64,000 nucleotides of DNA from Streptomyces dangxiongensis (GTDB lineage Bacteria; Actinomycetota; Actinomycetes; Streptomycetales; Streptomycetaceae). Made by a program: the position numbers and the translations under genes. Position 1 is the stretch's first letter. Each line of letters begins with the position of its first letter. The notes under the pieces are model-generated. The model saw only the letters and a list, made by a program, of their open reading frames with translations, did no database searches and was not told the origin of the DNA. Shown here piece by piece: positions 1 through 9,637 of this stretch. The stretch is from assembly GCF_003675325.1 (NCBI RefSeq), contig NZ_CP033073.1, forward strand, positions 1,364,001 to 1,428,000. Direction: 5' to 3'.

Positions 1-1827
1 GCCGCCGACACCGATCGGCGCACCGGTGGGCAGGACGAGGAGCTGGCTGCCGCCGTCCTCGGCACGGACCAGCACGGGCGGGATGTGACCGGCGTTGGCG
101 AGGGTCAACTCGCCGCGGATCGGGTCGTAGACGGCGTACAGGCAGGTGGCGAGGTAGGTGTCGCCGAGCCGGCGGGCCAGGTCGTCGAGGTTGCGCAGGA
201 GCTGGGCGGGCGGGGTCTCCATGGCGGCCATGGTCTGTACGGCCGTGCGCAACTGGCCCATCATCGCGGCCGAGTTCAGGCCGTGGCCCATGACGTCGCC
301 GACGACGAGGGCGGTGCGGGAGCCGGGCAGTTTGATGCTGTCGAACCAGTCGCCGCCGATCCGGCCGAGCCGGGCGCCGGGCAGGTAGCGGGTGGCGACG
401 TCGCAGCCGGCCATCCGCGGGGAGACCTGCGGCAGCATGCTGTCCTGGAGGGTGTCGGCGACGTTCTCCTGGTAGGTGTACATGCGGGCGTTGTCGAGCA
501 CGAGGCCCGCGCGTGCGGCGAGTTCGGCGCCGGTGGTGCGGTCCATGTCGTCGAACTGCGGCCGGTCGGGGCGGCGCATGAGCACCATGAAGCCGAGGAC
601 GACGTTGCGTGCCTTGAGCGGGACGATCAGCAGGGACCGGCCGCCGATGAGCGGCCTGAGGTCGCGCTTCTCGAACTCGCCGGCGATGCGCTCGGACAGC
701 TCCTCGGTGACCCGCGGGACGAGCACCGGCTCACCGCTGTCCATGCAGCGGTAGAACGGGGTGTGCTCGGGGAAGGCGAAGGCCTCGCCGACCGGCACGG
801 TGTCGTCCCAGCGGCCCGGTTCGTCGTTGTGCTCGACCCAGACGCGGAACATCACGGTGGTGGCGTCCGGCGGCCCGTCCGGGAAGCCCTCGCCGGCCAG
901 CACGGCGGCGCGCAGATGGGTGCCGGCGAAGTCCGCGAACCGGGGCACGGCGGCGCTGGTGACCTCGCGGATGGTCTCGCCGAGGTCGAGGGAGGAGCCG
1001 ATGCGGGAGCTTACCTCGTTGAGGAACTCCAGCCGCTCGCGGACGGCGGCGTACTCCAGGTCCTCCTCGGCGCCGGCCGGGACGTGGACCGCCTGCGCCC
1101 GGTCCCGCGGGGCGGCGGCTTCGACGCGGGTGCGTCCGGCGCGGCGGGGCACACCCCAGTACGGGGTGACGGGCACCCGCTCGAACTGGCTGAACTCCAG
1201 GACCGGATAACCGAGTTCGAGGACCTGGGAGACGATGCGGGCGCTGAGTCCCGGTCCCATGCTGGGCAGGATCTCGGGCAGGCGCCGTTCGAGTTCCTCG
1301 AAGGCGGGCAGTTCGGTGTGGCGGGCGAAGCCGGGCGAGATGCGTTCGGCCGTCTCGTCGTCGTAGCCGCGTTCGTCGCGCAGCCGGGTGGCGTCGGCGG
1401 CGAGCACGAGCAGCCGGGAGGTGCCCGGCCCGACCAGCGGGTAGGCCCACCACAGCACGTCCAGCCGCTCGCCGTCCGGGTCCTGCCGGGGCGGGACCAG
1501 CCGGGCCCGGCCCGCGGTGGCGTACCCGGTGTGGCCGCCGAGCGAGGTCTCCAGGTCGGGGCCCGGTCCGTCGTACGCCTCGTACGCGTCCGGCAGGGCT
1601 GCGGCGCGCAGGTCGTCCGGCAGGGCGCCGGTGACGGGCAGCAGGTCCGTCACGGGATGCCCGACGGCCTCCTCCCGGCCCACGCCGAACAGGCGCCGTG
1701 CGCCGCTGCTCCAGTGGGACACCAGTCCGGCGCGGTCGACGACGACCACGGCCAGCGGAATCCGGCCCGCCGCGGCGTCGCCGGTACCGCGCCCGGGGAC
1801 AGTGTCCCGCTCGCTGCCACGGTCCAT
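1..1827 (-). CDS. PAS/GAF/SpoIIE-type PP2C serine phosphatase (partial, C-terminus off the window)
   Basis: About 609 codons are present, starting from the ATG at 1827 and running off the left edge. Order: a PAS-like sensor (about residues 15-80), a GAF domain (about 265-430, opening RLEFLNEVSSRIGSSLDLGE) and a PP2C/SpoIIE phosphatase domain. The phosphatase start has QDSMLPQ, then GGDWFD (near residue 492) and VVGDVMGHG (near 509), the metal-binding signatures of RsbU/SpoIIE enzymes. Such proteins dephosphorylate anti-anti-sigma factors in Streptomyces stress or development partner switches; the partner is not visible here. It is divergent from nothing upstream: the MFS gene reads the same way 155 bp before it. 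Family call firm, target unknown. Confidence 0.9.
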   Translation of the reverse strand, partial: MDRGSERDTVPGRGTGDAAAGRIPLAVVVVDRAGLVSHWSSGARRLFGVGREEAVGHPVTDLLPVTGALPDDLRAAALPDAYEAYDGPGPDLETSLGGHTGYATAGRARLVPPRQDPDGERLDVLWWAYPLVGPGTSRLLVLAADATRLRDERGYDDETAERISPGFARHTELPAFEELERRLPEILPSMGPGLSARIVSQVLELGYPVLEFSQFERVPVTPYWGVPRRAGRTRVEAAAPRDRAQAVHVPAGAEEDLEYAAVRERLEFLNEVSSRIGSSLDLGETIREVTSAAVPRFADFAGTHLRAAVLAGEGFPDGPPDATTVMFRVWVEHNDEPGRWDDTVPVGEAFAFPEHTPFYRCMDSGEPVLVPRVTEELSERIAGEFEKRDLRPLIGGRSLLIVPLKARNVVLGFMVLMRRPDRPQFDDMDRTTGAELAARAGLVLDNARMYTYQENVADTLQDSMLPQVSPRMAGCDVATRYLPGARLGRIGGDWFDSIKLPGSRTALVVGDVMGHGLNSAAMMGQLRTAVQTMAAMETPPAQLLRNLDDLARRLGDTYLATCLYAVYDPIRGELTLANAGHIPPVLVRAEDGGSQLLVLPTGAPIGVGG

Positions 1828-1982
1828 GGCCCAGGCCCTCTCTCCCCACGGCTGTACGCAAAACGATCTGTGCCGCCCCGGCACTACGGTAAGGCGACGG
1901 CCGGTCGCGATGTGTGGCAATCCTGGAATTGATAGCACCGGATCGCACCGGCGCGCGGGCCGCCGCCGTACGCGCGCCCCCT

Positions 1983-4420
1983 TCAGTCCTCGTGCCCGAG
2001 CTGGAGGTCCCGTTCGGTGCGTCCGCCGCCCGCGACCTGCAACACCGTGGCGACCGGCGGGTAACCGGCGGCGATGACGGTGTACTCGCCGGAGGAGAGG
2101 TCCACGAACCGGAAGGTCCCGTCGGCTCCGGTGGTGAGGGTGTCGACGACGTTCCCGGCGGCGTCCAGCAGGGTCACGCGCGCGTCCTCCACGGCCCGTC
2201 CGCCGCTCGCCCGCACGGTGCCCTTCAGCACGGCGCCGCCGGCGAGTTCGATGTCCTGCCGGGTCTCGCGGGAGGCCTGCACGGTGACCGGGAGCGCGGC
2301 GGGCCGGAAGACGGGGGCGCTGGCGGCGAGGGTGTACTCGCCGGCGACCAGTTCGGTCATGACGTAGCCGCCCTCGCGTCCGCTGCGGGTCGCGGCGACG
2401 ACCTCGCCGTGCACGTTGGTCAGGGTGACGGTGGCGTCCCGGACGGGGGTGCCGTCGGCGGTGAGCACGCTGCCGGCGAGGCGTCCGGCGCCGCCGAGGA
2501 CGACGTCGAGTTCGACGGGGCGTTCGCCGACGGTGACGGAGACGGCCTGCGGCTGGTGGCCGCCGGCCGCGGCGATCAGCACGTACGACCCGGAGCCGGG
2601 CGTGCCGAGCGCGTACCGCCCGTCGTCGCCGCTGGCGCCCCGTCCGATCTGCTGGCCGGCGATGTCGATGAGGGTGAGTGCGGCGCGGGGCACGACGGTG
2701 CCGTCGGGGTGCTGCACGGTGCCGCAGACGGGGACTCCGGCGGTGTACGTCGAGCGGGGCGAGGCCGGGTTCCCGCCGCCCGGGGGGCTGGTGGCGGGCC
2801 TGCGGGACGGGGGCGGTCACGGTGGGGTCCGTGCCGGCGGCGTGGTGGGACACCAGTGGTTTCTCCTTGAGGAAGAAGGCGAACAGCAGGCCGAGGACGA
2901 GCACCGGCACGAGGTAGAGGAAGATCCGGGGCATCGCGTCTGCGTAGGCGCGGATGTAGGCGTCGCGCAGCGCCGGGGGCAGCGCGTGGACGAGCTGCGG
3001 GGTGAGGGAGTCCGGGTCGGGCAGCCCGGCGCCCGCGTCCGGGGGCAACTGGGCGCGCAGGGCGTCGGTGAGCCGGCCGGCGAAGAGGGTGCCGAAGACG
3101 GCGGCGCCGACGCTGCCGCCGATCTGCCGGAAGTAGTTGTTGGCGCTGGTGGCGGTGCCGAGGTCGGCGGGGCGTACGGAGTTCTGCACGGCGAGGACGA
3201 GGACGGGCATCACCAGGCCGATGCCGGGTGCCGAGGACGGCCATCCAGATGCTGTAGTGCAGCCGGGGCGTGTCGGTCTCCAGCCGGGACAGCAGCCACA
3301 TGCCGACGGCGGAGACGGCGCTGCCGAGCACGGGGAAGATCCGGTACCGGCCGGTGTGGCTGATGAGCTGTCCGCCGATGACCGAGGCGCCGACGACGCC
3401 GGCCATCATGGGCAGCATCAGCAGCCCGGACTCGGTGGCGCTGGCCCCGTCGACCATCTGGAGGAAGGTCGGCAGATAGCTGGCGGCGCCGAACAGGGCG
3501 ACGCCGATCACCAGGCCGACCAGGCCGCTGGTGACGAAGACGGAGTCGCGGAACAGCCGCAGCGGGATGAGGGGTTCGGCGGCGAAGTGCTCGGCGACGA
3601 GGAAGAGGGCGGTGGAGGCGAGGGCGCCGGCGCCGAGGCCGAGGATCTGCCGCGAGTCCCAGGCGTACTCGGTGCCGCCCCAGCTCGTGAGCAGGACCAG
3701 GCAGGTGGAGGCGGCGGCGAGCAGCAGGGCGCCGAGGACGTCGAGGCGGGCCCGGACCCGCGGCCGGGGGAGCCTGAGGACGGCGGTGACGACGGCCAGG
3801 GTGACCAGGCCGAAGGGGACGTTGACGTAGAAGCACCAGCGCCAGGAGAGGTGGTCGGTGAAGTAGCCGCCGAGCAGCGGGCCGGCGACGGAGGCGAGGC
3901 CGAAGACGGCGCCGATCAGTCCCATGTACCGGCCGCGTTCCCGGGGCGGCACGATGTCGGCGATGATCGCCTGCACGCCGATCATGAGGCCGCCGGCGCC
4001 GGCGCCCTGGAGCGCGCGGTAGGCGATGAGCTGATCCATGGTCCCGGCCCGGCCGGCGAGGGCGGAGCCGAGGACGAAGACGGCGATCGCGAACTGGAAG
4101 ACGCCCTTGCGGCCGACCAGGTCGCCGAGTTTGCCGTAGAGGGGCAGGCCGATGGTGGAGGTGAGCAGGTAGGCGGTGATCGCCCAGGACATCCGGTCCA
4201 GGCCGTGCAGTTCGCCGACGATCTTCGGCAGCGCGGTGGCGACGATCATCTGATCCAGCGCGGCCAGCAGCAGCGCCAGCATCAGTCCGAGGAACACGAG
4301 GCGGACGCGGCGGGGGGCGAGTGCGGCCGGGGGCGTGGGGGGCGGTGGTGCGGCGGCGCTCTCCTCGCCGGCGGCCGGTGCCACGGCCGGCTCGTGCTGC
4401 ACCAGTGTCGTCCCGCCCAC
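1983..4420 (-). CDS. DHA2-type MFS exporter with C-terminal carboxypeptidase-regulatory-like repeats; two apparent frameshifts
   Basis: The N-terminal half is a 14-TM drug:H+ antiporter: [17 protein letters not shown] in TM1, [14 protein letters not shown] (motif A), ALQGAGAGG and a motif C-like GPLLGGYF. After the last membrane segment (ending [11 protein letters not shown]) comes a soluble tail of three beta-sandwich repeats, each like [20 protein letters not shown], of the carboxypeptidase-regulatory-like type. Two single-base shifts interrupt the frame: near 3225-3227 (GGCACCCGGCATC should read with one C less) and in the G run 2782-2787. Removing them restores one protein of about 810 residues. 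Sequencing error is likelier than decay because both sides stay conserved. Substrate unknown. Confidence 0.8.
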
Positions 4421-4571
4421 GTACCGCTCCCCTCGTCGCGCCTGTCACATGTCCCGCGCGAGGCGACAACTGCGGACAACTGCGGCGAGTTACGGCACCG
4501 CCCGGGACCGGGCGGAGGTCCACTCGAACCGGTGAAGGGGTCAACACCCCTTCACCGTCCGGACCTTGGGG

Positions 4572-5015
4572 CTACTTCTCGACCTCGGCGGCGAGGTTGG
4601 CGAGCAGGGCGTCGTAGATCCGGCCGAGACCCTTGGGCGCGAAGGTGCGCTCGAAGAAGCCGCCGACGCCGCCGGCGCCCTGCCAGGTGGTGGTGACGAC
4701 GACCCGGGAGCTGCCCTCGCCGGCCGGGGTGACGCGCCAGGTGGTGACCATGGAGGAGTTGCGGTCCTTCTCGACCAGCTCGCCGTCGGTGGGCTCGGCC
4801 ACGTCCAGGAGGCAGTCGCGCACGCGCTTGCTGGTGGCCTGGAGCTTCCAGTGGACGAGGGTGCCCTCGCCGTCACCGCCCTCGCGCACCTCGTACTCGC
4901 TGAACTGCTCGGGGAGCAGCTTGCGCCGCGTGCCGCGGTAGTCGGCGAGGGCGTCGAACACCTTCTCCGCGTCCGCCGCGACGACCCGCTCCGTAGTGGC
5001 CTCGACCTGCGCCAT
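4572..5015 (-). CDS. SRPBCC-family protein
   Basis: 147 residues from the ATG at 5015, which follows a strong GGAGG ribosome site; an upstream in-frame ATG at 5102 is less likely. The protein has the SRPBCC (START-like) hydrophobic-pocket fold: an N-terminal strand (VEATTERVVAADAEKVFDAL), a central sheet with VHWKLQATSKRVRDCLLDV and a C-terminal helix (GLGRIYDALLANLAAEVEK). Such proteins bind small hydrophobic ligands; the substrate cannot be read here. It is divergent from the radical SAM gene at 5149, so both promoters share the 133-bp gap that carries the SOS box. Confidence 0.8.
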   Translation of the reverse strand: MAQVEATTERVVAADAEKVFDALADYRGTRRKLLPEQFSEYEVREGGDGEGTLVHWKLQATSKRVRDCLLDVAEPTDGELVEKDRNSSMVTTWRVTPAGEGSSRVVVTTTWQGAGGVGGFFERTFAPKGLGRIYDALLANLAAEVEK

Positions 5016-5104
5016 TGCTTCCTCCAGGACCTGGTTGCTCGGGGTGGGGGCAAGCCAACCACCCCGGTCCCCGGCCACCCAAATCGGGGTGCGCACGATC
5101 ATGG

Positions 5105-5116
5105 GAACAAATGTTC
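5105..5116. promoter_or_regulatory. Putative LexA/SOS box
   Basis: GAACAAATGTTC fits GAAC-N4-GTTC, the Gram-positive/actinobacterial SOS box core, with perfect half-sites. It lies 33 bp before the ATG of the radical SAM gene at 5149 and 89 bp before the divergent SRPBCC start. This implies DNA-damage induction of one or both genes, most likely the radical SAM gene. Confidence 0.65.
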
Positions 5117-5148
5117 TATTGTATGGCCAGTGCTACCGAGGAGGCGTC

Positions 5149-6210
5149 ATGCGCTGGGAGAACCTCACCGTGGAGTCCGGGCCGCCCGAGGAGTCCGCCG
5201 AGCACGGCCGGGCCGCCGACGCCGCGCTGTTCGGCGCGGACACCGTGACGACGCGTACGTTCGACACGCCCGAGTTCCGCGGGATCACCTTCCACGAGGT
5301 CCGGGCGCGCTCGGTGCTGAACCGGGTGCCGGGCGCCTCGCGCATGCCGTTCGAGTGGACGGTGAACCCCTACCGGGGCTGCACGCACGCGTGTGTCTAC
5401 TGTTTCGCCCGCCGGACGCACGGCTATCTGGACCTGGACACCGGCATCGGCTTCGACACCCAGATCGTGGTCAAGGTCAACGCTCCCGAGGTGCTGCGCC
5501 GCCAGCTCGCCTCCCGCCGCTGGCAGGGGGACCACGTCGCGATGGGCACGAACGTCGACTGCTACCAGCGCGCCGAGGGGCGCTACCGGCTGATGCCGGG
5601 CATCATCTCCGCCCTCACCGACCGCGCGAACCCCTTCTCCGTCCTCACCAAGGGGACCCTGATCCTGCGCGACCTGGAGCTGCTGGTCCGGGCGGCCCAG
5701 GTGACGGACGTGGGCATCTCGGTCTCAGTCGGCTTCCTGGACACCGAGCTGTGGCGCACGGTGGAGCCGGGCACGCCCGCGCCCGAGCGCCGGCTGGACG
5801 TCGTACGGACCCTCGGGGAGCACGGCATCGGCTGCGGGGTGCTGATGGCCCCGGTGATCCCGTTCCTGAGCGACACTCCGGCCCAGCTACGCGAGACCGT
5901 ACGGGCGATCGCGGCGGCCGGGGCCACCTCGGTCACGCCCCTGGTGCTGCACCTGCGCCCGGGCGCCCGGGAGTGGTTCACGGCCTGGCTCGGCCGGCAC
6001 CATCCGCACCTGGTGGGGCGGTACGAGCGGCTGTACGCCGAGGGCGCCTACGCGCCCCGCTGGTACCAGCGCCGGATCACCCGTCAGGTGCACGAGCTGG
6101 CCGAGGAGTACGGCATCGGTCCCACGCGCGCGGGGCAGGCCCGCCGGATCCGCCCGGCGCCCGTGCGACCCCCGGCCGGCCCGGAACCCACCCAACTGAC
6201 CCTCATGTGA
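5149..6210 (+). CDS. Rv2578c-family (Spl-like) radical SAM protein
   Basis: 353 residues from the ATG at 5149 preceded by GAGGAG. The cluster motif CTHACVYC (C-x3-C-x2-C, near residues 79-86) would hold the radical SAM [4Fe-4S] centre, and the preceding NPYRGC is typical of spore-photoproduct-lyase-like proteins. GTNVDCYQ and the TKGTL segment fit the same subfamily as mycobacterial Rv2578c. The substrate is unknown; the relationship to SP lyase and the SOS box upstream point to DNA lesion repair or damage metabolism. The frame continues upstream without a better start. Confidence 0.85.
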   Translation: MRWENLTVESGPPEESAEHGRAADAALFGADTVTTRTFDTPEFRGITFHEVRARSVLNRVPGASRMPFEWTVNPYRGCTHACVYCFARRTHGYLDLDTGIGFDTQIVVKVNAPEVLRRQLASRRWQGDHVAMGTNVDCYQRAEGRYRLMPGIISALTDRANPFSVLTKGTLILRDLELLVRAAQVTDVGISVSVGFLDTELWRTVEPGTPAPERRLDVVRTLGEHGIGCGVLMAPVIPFLSDTPAQLRETVRAIAAAGATSVTPLVLHLRPGAREWFTAWLGRHHPHLVGRYERLYAEGAYAPRWYQRRITRQVHELAEEYGIGPTRAGQARRIRPAPVRPPAGPEPTQLTLM

Positions 6211-6357
6211 GCACGTCCGGGGGCATCAGGGGGATCCCTCGGCCCAATCGGGTCAAGTATCGCCGGAACACGTTCCCGGGGGGTTCGGCGCCGGGACGAT
6301 GCGGCCAGAACCGTGAGCCTCGCGGTTCGCCGACACCTCCGTCCCGGGAGGACGCAC

Positions 6358-7920
6358 ATGAGACACCGCGCAGCCGTGCTGTGCGCAGCCGCCGCCATGG
6401 TGGCGGGCTCGGTCACCACCGTTCCCGTCCGGGCGGCCACCACCGTCCCCGTGCCGAAGCTGTCCTGGCGGAAGTGCGGCACCGGTGACCACCCAAGGCT
6501 CCAGTGCGCGTCCCTGAAGGTCCCGCTGGACCACGCGGACCCGTCGGGCCGCCAGCTCACCCTCGCCCTGTCCCGCGTGCCGCACACCGCGAAGACCTCC
6601 CAGGGCCCCCTGCTGGTCAACCCCGGCGGCCCCGGCGGCAGCGGTCTGACGCTCGCCGGTTTCGTCGCCTCGGCCCTGCCGGCGAAGGTGGCGTCCCGGT
6701 ACGACGTCATCGGGTTCGACCCGCGCGGGGTCGGCGCCGGCGACCCGGCCCTGACCTGCGCGCCGGGCCACTTCGCGGCGGTGCGGCCGGACACCGTGCC
6801 GGCCACGCCCGCGCTGGAGCGGGCGAACCTGGAGCGGGCGCGGTCCTTCGCCGCCGCCTGCGGCCGTACGCACGCCGACGTGCTGCCGTACATCGACACC
6901 GTGAACACCGTCCGGGACCTGGACTCCGTGCGGCAGGCCCTGGGCGCGCCGAGGATCAGCTACTTCGGCTACTCGTACGGCACCTACCTCGGCGCGGTCT
7001 ACGCGAAGCTGTACCCGCGGCGGGTCCACCGGCTGGTGCTGGACTCGATCGTCGACCCGACCGGCGTCTGGTACGAGGACAACCTCGGTCAGGACTACGC
7101 ATTCGACGGGCGCCACCGGGCGCTGATGGCCTGGATCGCCCGGTACGACGCCACGTACGGGCTCGGCGGGGATCCCGCGAGGATCGAGGCCGCGTGGTAC
7201 GCGATGCGGGCGGCCCTGGCGCGGACACCGGCCGGCGGCAAGGTCGGCGCCACCGAACTGGAGGACACCTTCGTCCCCGGCGGCTACTACAACGGCTACT
7301 GGCCCTACCTGGCCGAGGCGTTCGCGGCCTACGTCCACCACAAGGACACCGGGCCGCTGGTGCAGGCGTACGAGCACTTCGCCGCCGTGGACGCCCCGGG
7401 CGACAACGGCTACAGCGTCTACACGTCCGTGCAGTGCCGGGACGCGCCCTGGCCGCGCACCTGGGACCGGTGGCGCGCCGACACCTGGAAGGTGCACGCC
7501 AAGGCGCCCTTCATGGCCTGGAACAACACCTGGTACAACGCGCCCTGCGCGTTCTGGCCGGTCGCCGCGCGACGGCCGGTGGACATCACCAACGCCGAAC
7601 TGCCGCCCGCGCTGCTGTTCCAGGCGACCGACGACGCGGCCACCCCGTACTCCGGCGGTGTCACGGTGCACCGGCTGCTGGCCGGCTCCAGCCTGGTGGT
7701 CGAGGAGGGCGGCGGCAACCACGGCATCACGCTGAGCGGCAACGCCTGCCTGGACGGGTACCTGGCCGCCTACCTCGCCGACGGCACGGTGCCGCGCGGC
7801 GGTGGCCCGGCCGACGCGGTCTGCGCGAAGTCACCGGATCCCGAACCGCTCACCACGAAGGCGGCGTCGACGTCGTCCCGCAGCTCGGCGCTGCACAGCC
7901 TGCTGGGCTTCCGCCGTTAG
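6358..7920 (+). CDS. Secreted alpha/beta-hydrolase, tripeptidyl aminopeptidase family (S33)
   Basis: 520 residues from the ATG at 6358 (GGGAGGACG before it). An N-terminal signal peptide (MRHRAAVLCAAAAMVAG) ends near residue 25. The oxyanion segment NPGGPGGSG (about residue 84), nucleophile elbow GYSYGTYLG (Ser near 206), acid in ATDDAATPY (near 423) and base in GGGNHGI (near 453) form the expected Ser-Asp-His triad of SlpD/tripeptidyl-aminopeptidase-like exported hydrolases. It would trim N-terminal peptides outside the cell. A large lid lies between the nucleophile and the acid. No operon partner is evident. Confidence 0.88.
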   Translation: MRHRAAVLCAAAAMVAGSVTTVPVRAATTVPVPKLSWRKCGTGDHPRLQCASLKVPLDHADPSGRQLTLALSRVPHTAKTSQGPLLVNPGGPGGSGLTLAGFVASALPAKVASRYDVIGFDPRGVGAGDPALTCAPGHFAAVRPDTVPATPALERANLERARSFAAACGRTHADVLPYIDTVNTVRDLDSVRQALGAPRISYFGYSYGTYLGAVYAKLYPRRVHRLVLDSIVDPTGVWYEDNLGQDYAFDGRHRALMAWIARYDATYGLGGDPARIEAAWYAMRAALARTPAGGKVGATELEDTFVPGGYYNGYWPYLAEAFAAYVHHKDTGPLVQAYEHFAAVDAPGDNGYSVYTSVQCRDAPWPRTWDRWRADTWKVHAKAPFMAWNNTWYNAPCAFWPVAARRPVDITNAELPPALLFQATDDAATPYSGGVTVHRLLAGSSLVVEEGGGNHGITLSGNACLDGYLAAYLADGTVPRGGGPADAVCAKSPDPEPLTTKAASTSSRSSALHSLLGFRR

Positions 7921-7973
7921 CGAGCGCCAAAACCGTCGGGGGTCTCGACCGCGGGGTGGGTCACCATGAGCGC

Positions 7974-8135
7974 ATGAGTGGACGGACCAGGGCCCACATG
8001 CCGGCGGTGCGCGCGGCCCGCGCGGCACACATACCCGACGACCGCCTGCCGGCGTCCTCCGCGGTGCGGGTGGCCGCTCCGGTGGCGCCGGAGTTCCTGG
8101 TGGAGGTCGAGGCCCTCGGGGTGGTGGACGCGTGA
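7974..8135 (+). pseudogene. Possible C-terminal remnant of a RidA/YjgF-family protein
   Basis: A 53-codon frame. Its second half, PASSAVRVAAPVAPEFLVEV, resembles the conserved C-terminal strand of RidA-family deaminases (PARxxVxVxALxxPxxLVEIEAVAV), while the first two thirds of that fold are missing. Its TGA overlaps the GTG start of the next gene (GTGA), so it may still be translated and coupled. Either a relic of a once complete RidA gene or a chance short frame. Confidence 0.45.
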
Positions 8136-8650
8136 GTGCCCTGACGGTGCGGGAGATGACCCTGGCCGACTGCGACCGCGTCTCCGAGATCCGCGTACGC
8201 GGCTGGCGGCACGCCTACCGGGGGCTCATGCCGGGGTCGTACCTCGACGGACTGGACGCCGCGGCCGACGCCGAACGCCGCCGGGCCCGGTTCGCCGAGG
8301 GGGACGGCTCCGTGGCGAACCTGGTCGCCGAGCGGGACGGCCGGGTGCTGGGGTGGGCGGCGTACGGACCGTACCGGGACGGTGACGCACCCGTCCGGGA
8401 CGCCGAGCTGTACGCGCTCTACGTCGATCCGGCGCACCTCGGCGGCGGGATCGGCCGGACCCTGCTGGCCGCGTCGGTCGAGCGGTGCGCGGCGTGTCCG
8501 CGCATGCTCCTGTGGGTGCTCCGGGACAACACCTCCGCCCGCCGCTTCTACGAGCGCGCCGGGTTCCGGCCCGACGGGGCCGAGGAGCCGTTCGAGGTGG
8601 AGGGCACCGCCGTGCCCGAGGTGCGGTACGTGACGACGCCGGGCGCCTGA
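8132..8650 (+). CDS. GNAT-family N-acetyltransferase
   Basis: 172 residues with a GTG start that overlaps the preceding stop. The fold reads MTLADCDRVSEIRVRGWRHA at the N-terminus, ALYVDPAHLGGGIGRTLL as the acetyl-CoA-binding motif A (the Q/RxxGxG/A pattern is GGGIGRT), and a motif B with LWVLRDNTSARRFYERAGF. These are standard for GNAT enzymes that acetylate amines with acetyl-CoA. Substrate not predictable. The long W-rich start (GWRHAYRGLMP) is typical of the many stand-alone Streptomyces GNATs. Confidence 0.88.
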   Translation: MSALTVREMTLADCDRVSEIRVRGWRHAYRGLMPGSYLDGLDAAADAERRRARFAEGDGSVANLVAERDGRVLGWAAYGPYRDGDAPVRDAELYALYVDPAHLGGGIGRTLLAASVERCAACPRMLLWVLRDNTSARRFYERAGFRPDGAEEPFEVEGTAVPEVRYVTTPGA

Positions 8651-8657
8651 CCCGGCG

Positions 8658-9248
8658 TCACCCGGGTCGTCCGCGCTGCTGTTCCGGGATCCGGGCCAGC
8701 GCGTGCACCGCCGCCTCCGCGAGCGCCGGGTGGGCCAGGGCCTCGTTCAGCACCCGCCGGGCACGGGCGTCACCGAGGGTGCCGAGGCCCTCCACACACG
8801 CGAGGGCGACTTTGCGGTAGGGGTCGTGCGGGCGCAGCCGCCGTTCCAGGGTGGTGATCAGCGCGGGCACGGACTCCGGGGCGCGCAGGGCGGCCAGGAG
8901 CCGGACCGGGTGCAGGGCGTAGGCGACGCGCAGTTCGTTGGTGGCGAGGGCGGCGGCGGCCCGGGCGGTGCGCGGGTCGCCGAGCCGGGCGAGGGCGTGG
9001 GCGGCGGAGGCGCAGCGCGGCGAGTCGCGGTGGTTGAGGAGCAGCACGAGGGACTCGAAGGCACGCCGGTCGCCGGCGAGGCCGAGGCGGAAGGCGGCCA
9101 GTTCCCTGGCCCACAGGGGCTGTCCGGGCGCGGTGAGCACCTCGGCCAGTTCGCCGTGGTCCTCGGTGGCGCGCAGGCGGTCGAACGCCGGCATGCCGCC
9201 CGACTCCTGCTGTAAGCGCTCCGTGAGCGATCGCAACTCTTCGTCCAC
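8658..9248 (-). CDS. HEAT-repeat protein
   Basis: 196 residues, mostly helices in HEAT/PBS-lyase-like repeats of about 30 residues: one near LVLLLNHRDSPRCASAAHAL, one near LLAALRAPESVPALITTLE, one near KVALACVEGLGTLGDARAR and a last near EALAHPALAEAAVHALARI. Such proteins are scaffolds or adaptors; no catalytic motif is visible. It converges with the GNAT gene (7-bp gap). Function unknown. Confidence 0.75.
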   Translation of the reverse strand: MDEELRSLTERLQQESGGMPAFDRLRATEDHGELAEVLTAPGQPLWARELAAFRLGLAGDRRAFESLVLLLNHRDSPRCASAAHALARLGDPRTARAAAALATNELRVAYALHPVRLLAALRAPESVPALITTLERRLRPHDPYRKVALACVEGLGTLGDARARRVLNEALAHPALAEAAVHALARIPEQQRGRPG

Positions 9249-9637
9249 GAGGTCCAGCGTAGGCGGGTCGCGGCGGCCGGGGGAGGTACATCACACAGTC
9301 GGTTTCTCCCCGGGGGCTGGCGCGCTCGTTACCCGCCGGTTAAGCTCATACGAGCGAGTCACCCTCTCGCTTATCCGCCGACGACGGTCTGGTGACGCGG
9401 CCGTCGGAGGTGTTCGGTCGGTTCGGTACGCCATGTGTACCGCAGTACGACCCGGCTCCGGGACAGGGCCGGTCGACGTTCCGCCGCTCCCGGGCGTGTG
9501 CACGCCCGCGGCACCGGCGGCACCGGGCGTGTGCGCTCGTAGCCCGGAAACACCCGCACTCCTTCCCGCACCGTGGTGCGCCCTCCGGCGCACCCGGCGC
9601 GCTCCTCGTCGTCACCCCTCATTCCTGGAGTCCCGCG
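9249..9637. other. Intergenic region before the hydroxyacyl-CoA dehydrogenase
   Basis: No convincing gene. It must hold divergent promoters for the HEAT protein and the dehydrogenase. A short inverted repeat, AGCGAG/CTCGCT with a 7-nt centre, sits near 9353-9371 just after CATACG, a possible -10. The rest is GC-rich with no recognised motif. Confidence 0.4.

Noticed and set aside
85..1932. Long open frame on the plus strand opposite the SpoIIE-type gene
   Set aside because: High-GC shadow frame; the minus strand gives clear PAS, GAF and phosphatase motifs.
6265..6276. GGAACACGTTCC as a second SOS box
   Set aside because: Half-sites are only 2 nt apart; the LexA core needs 4 nt. Left as a chance palindrome.
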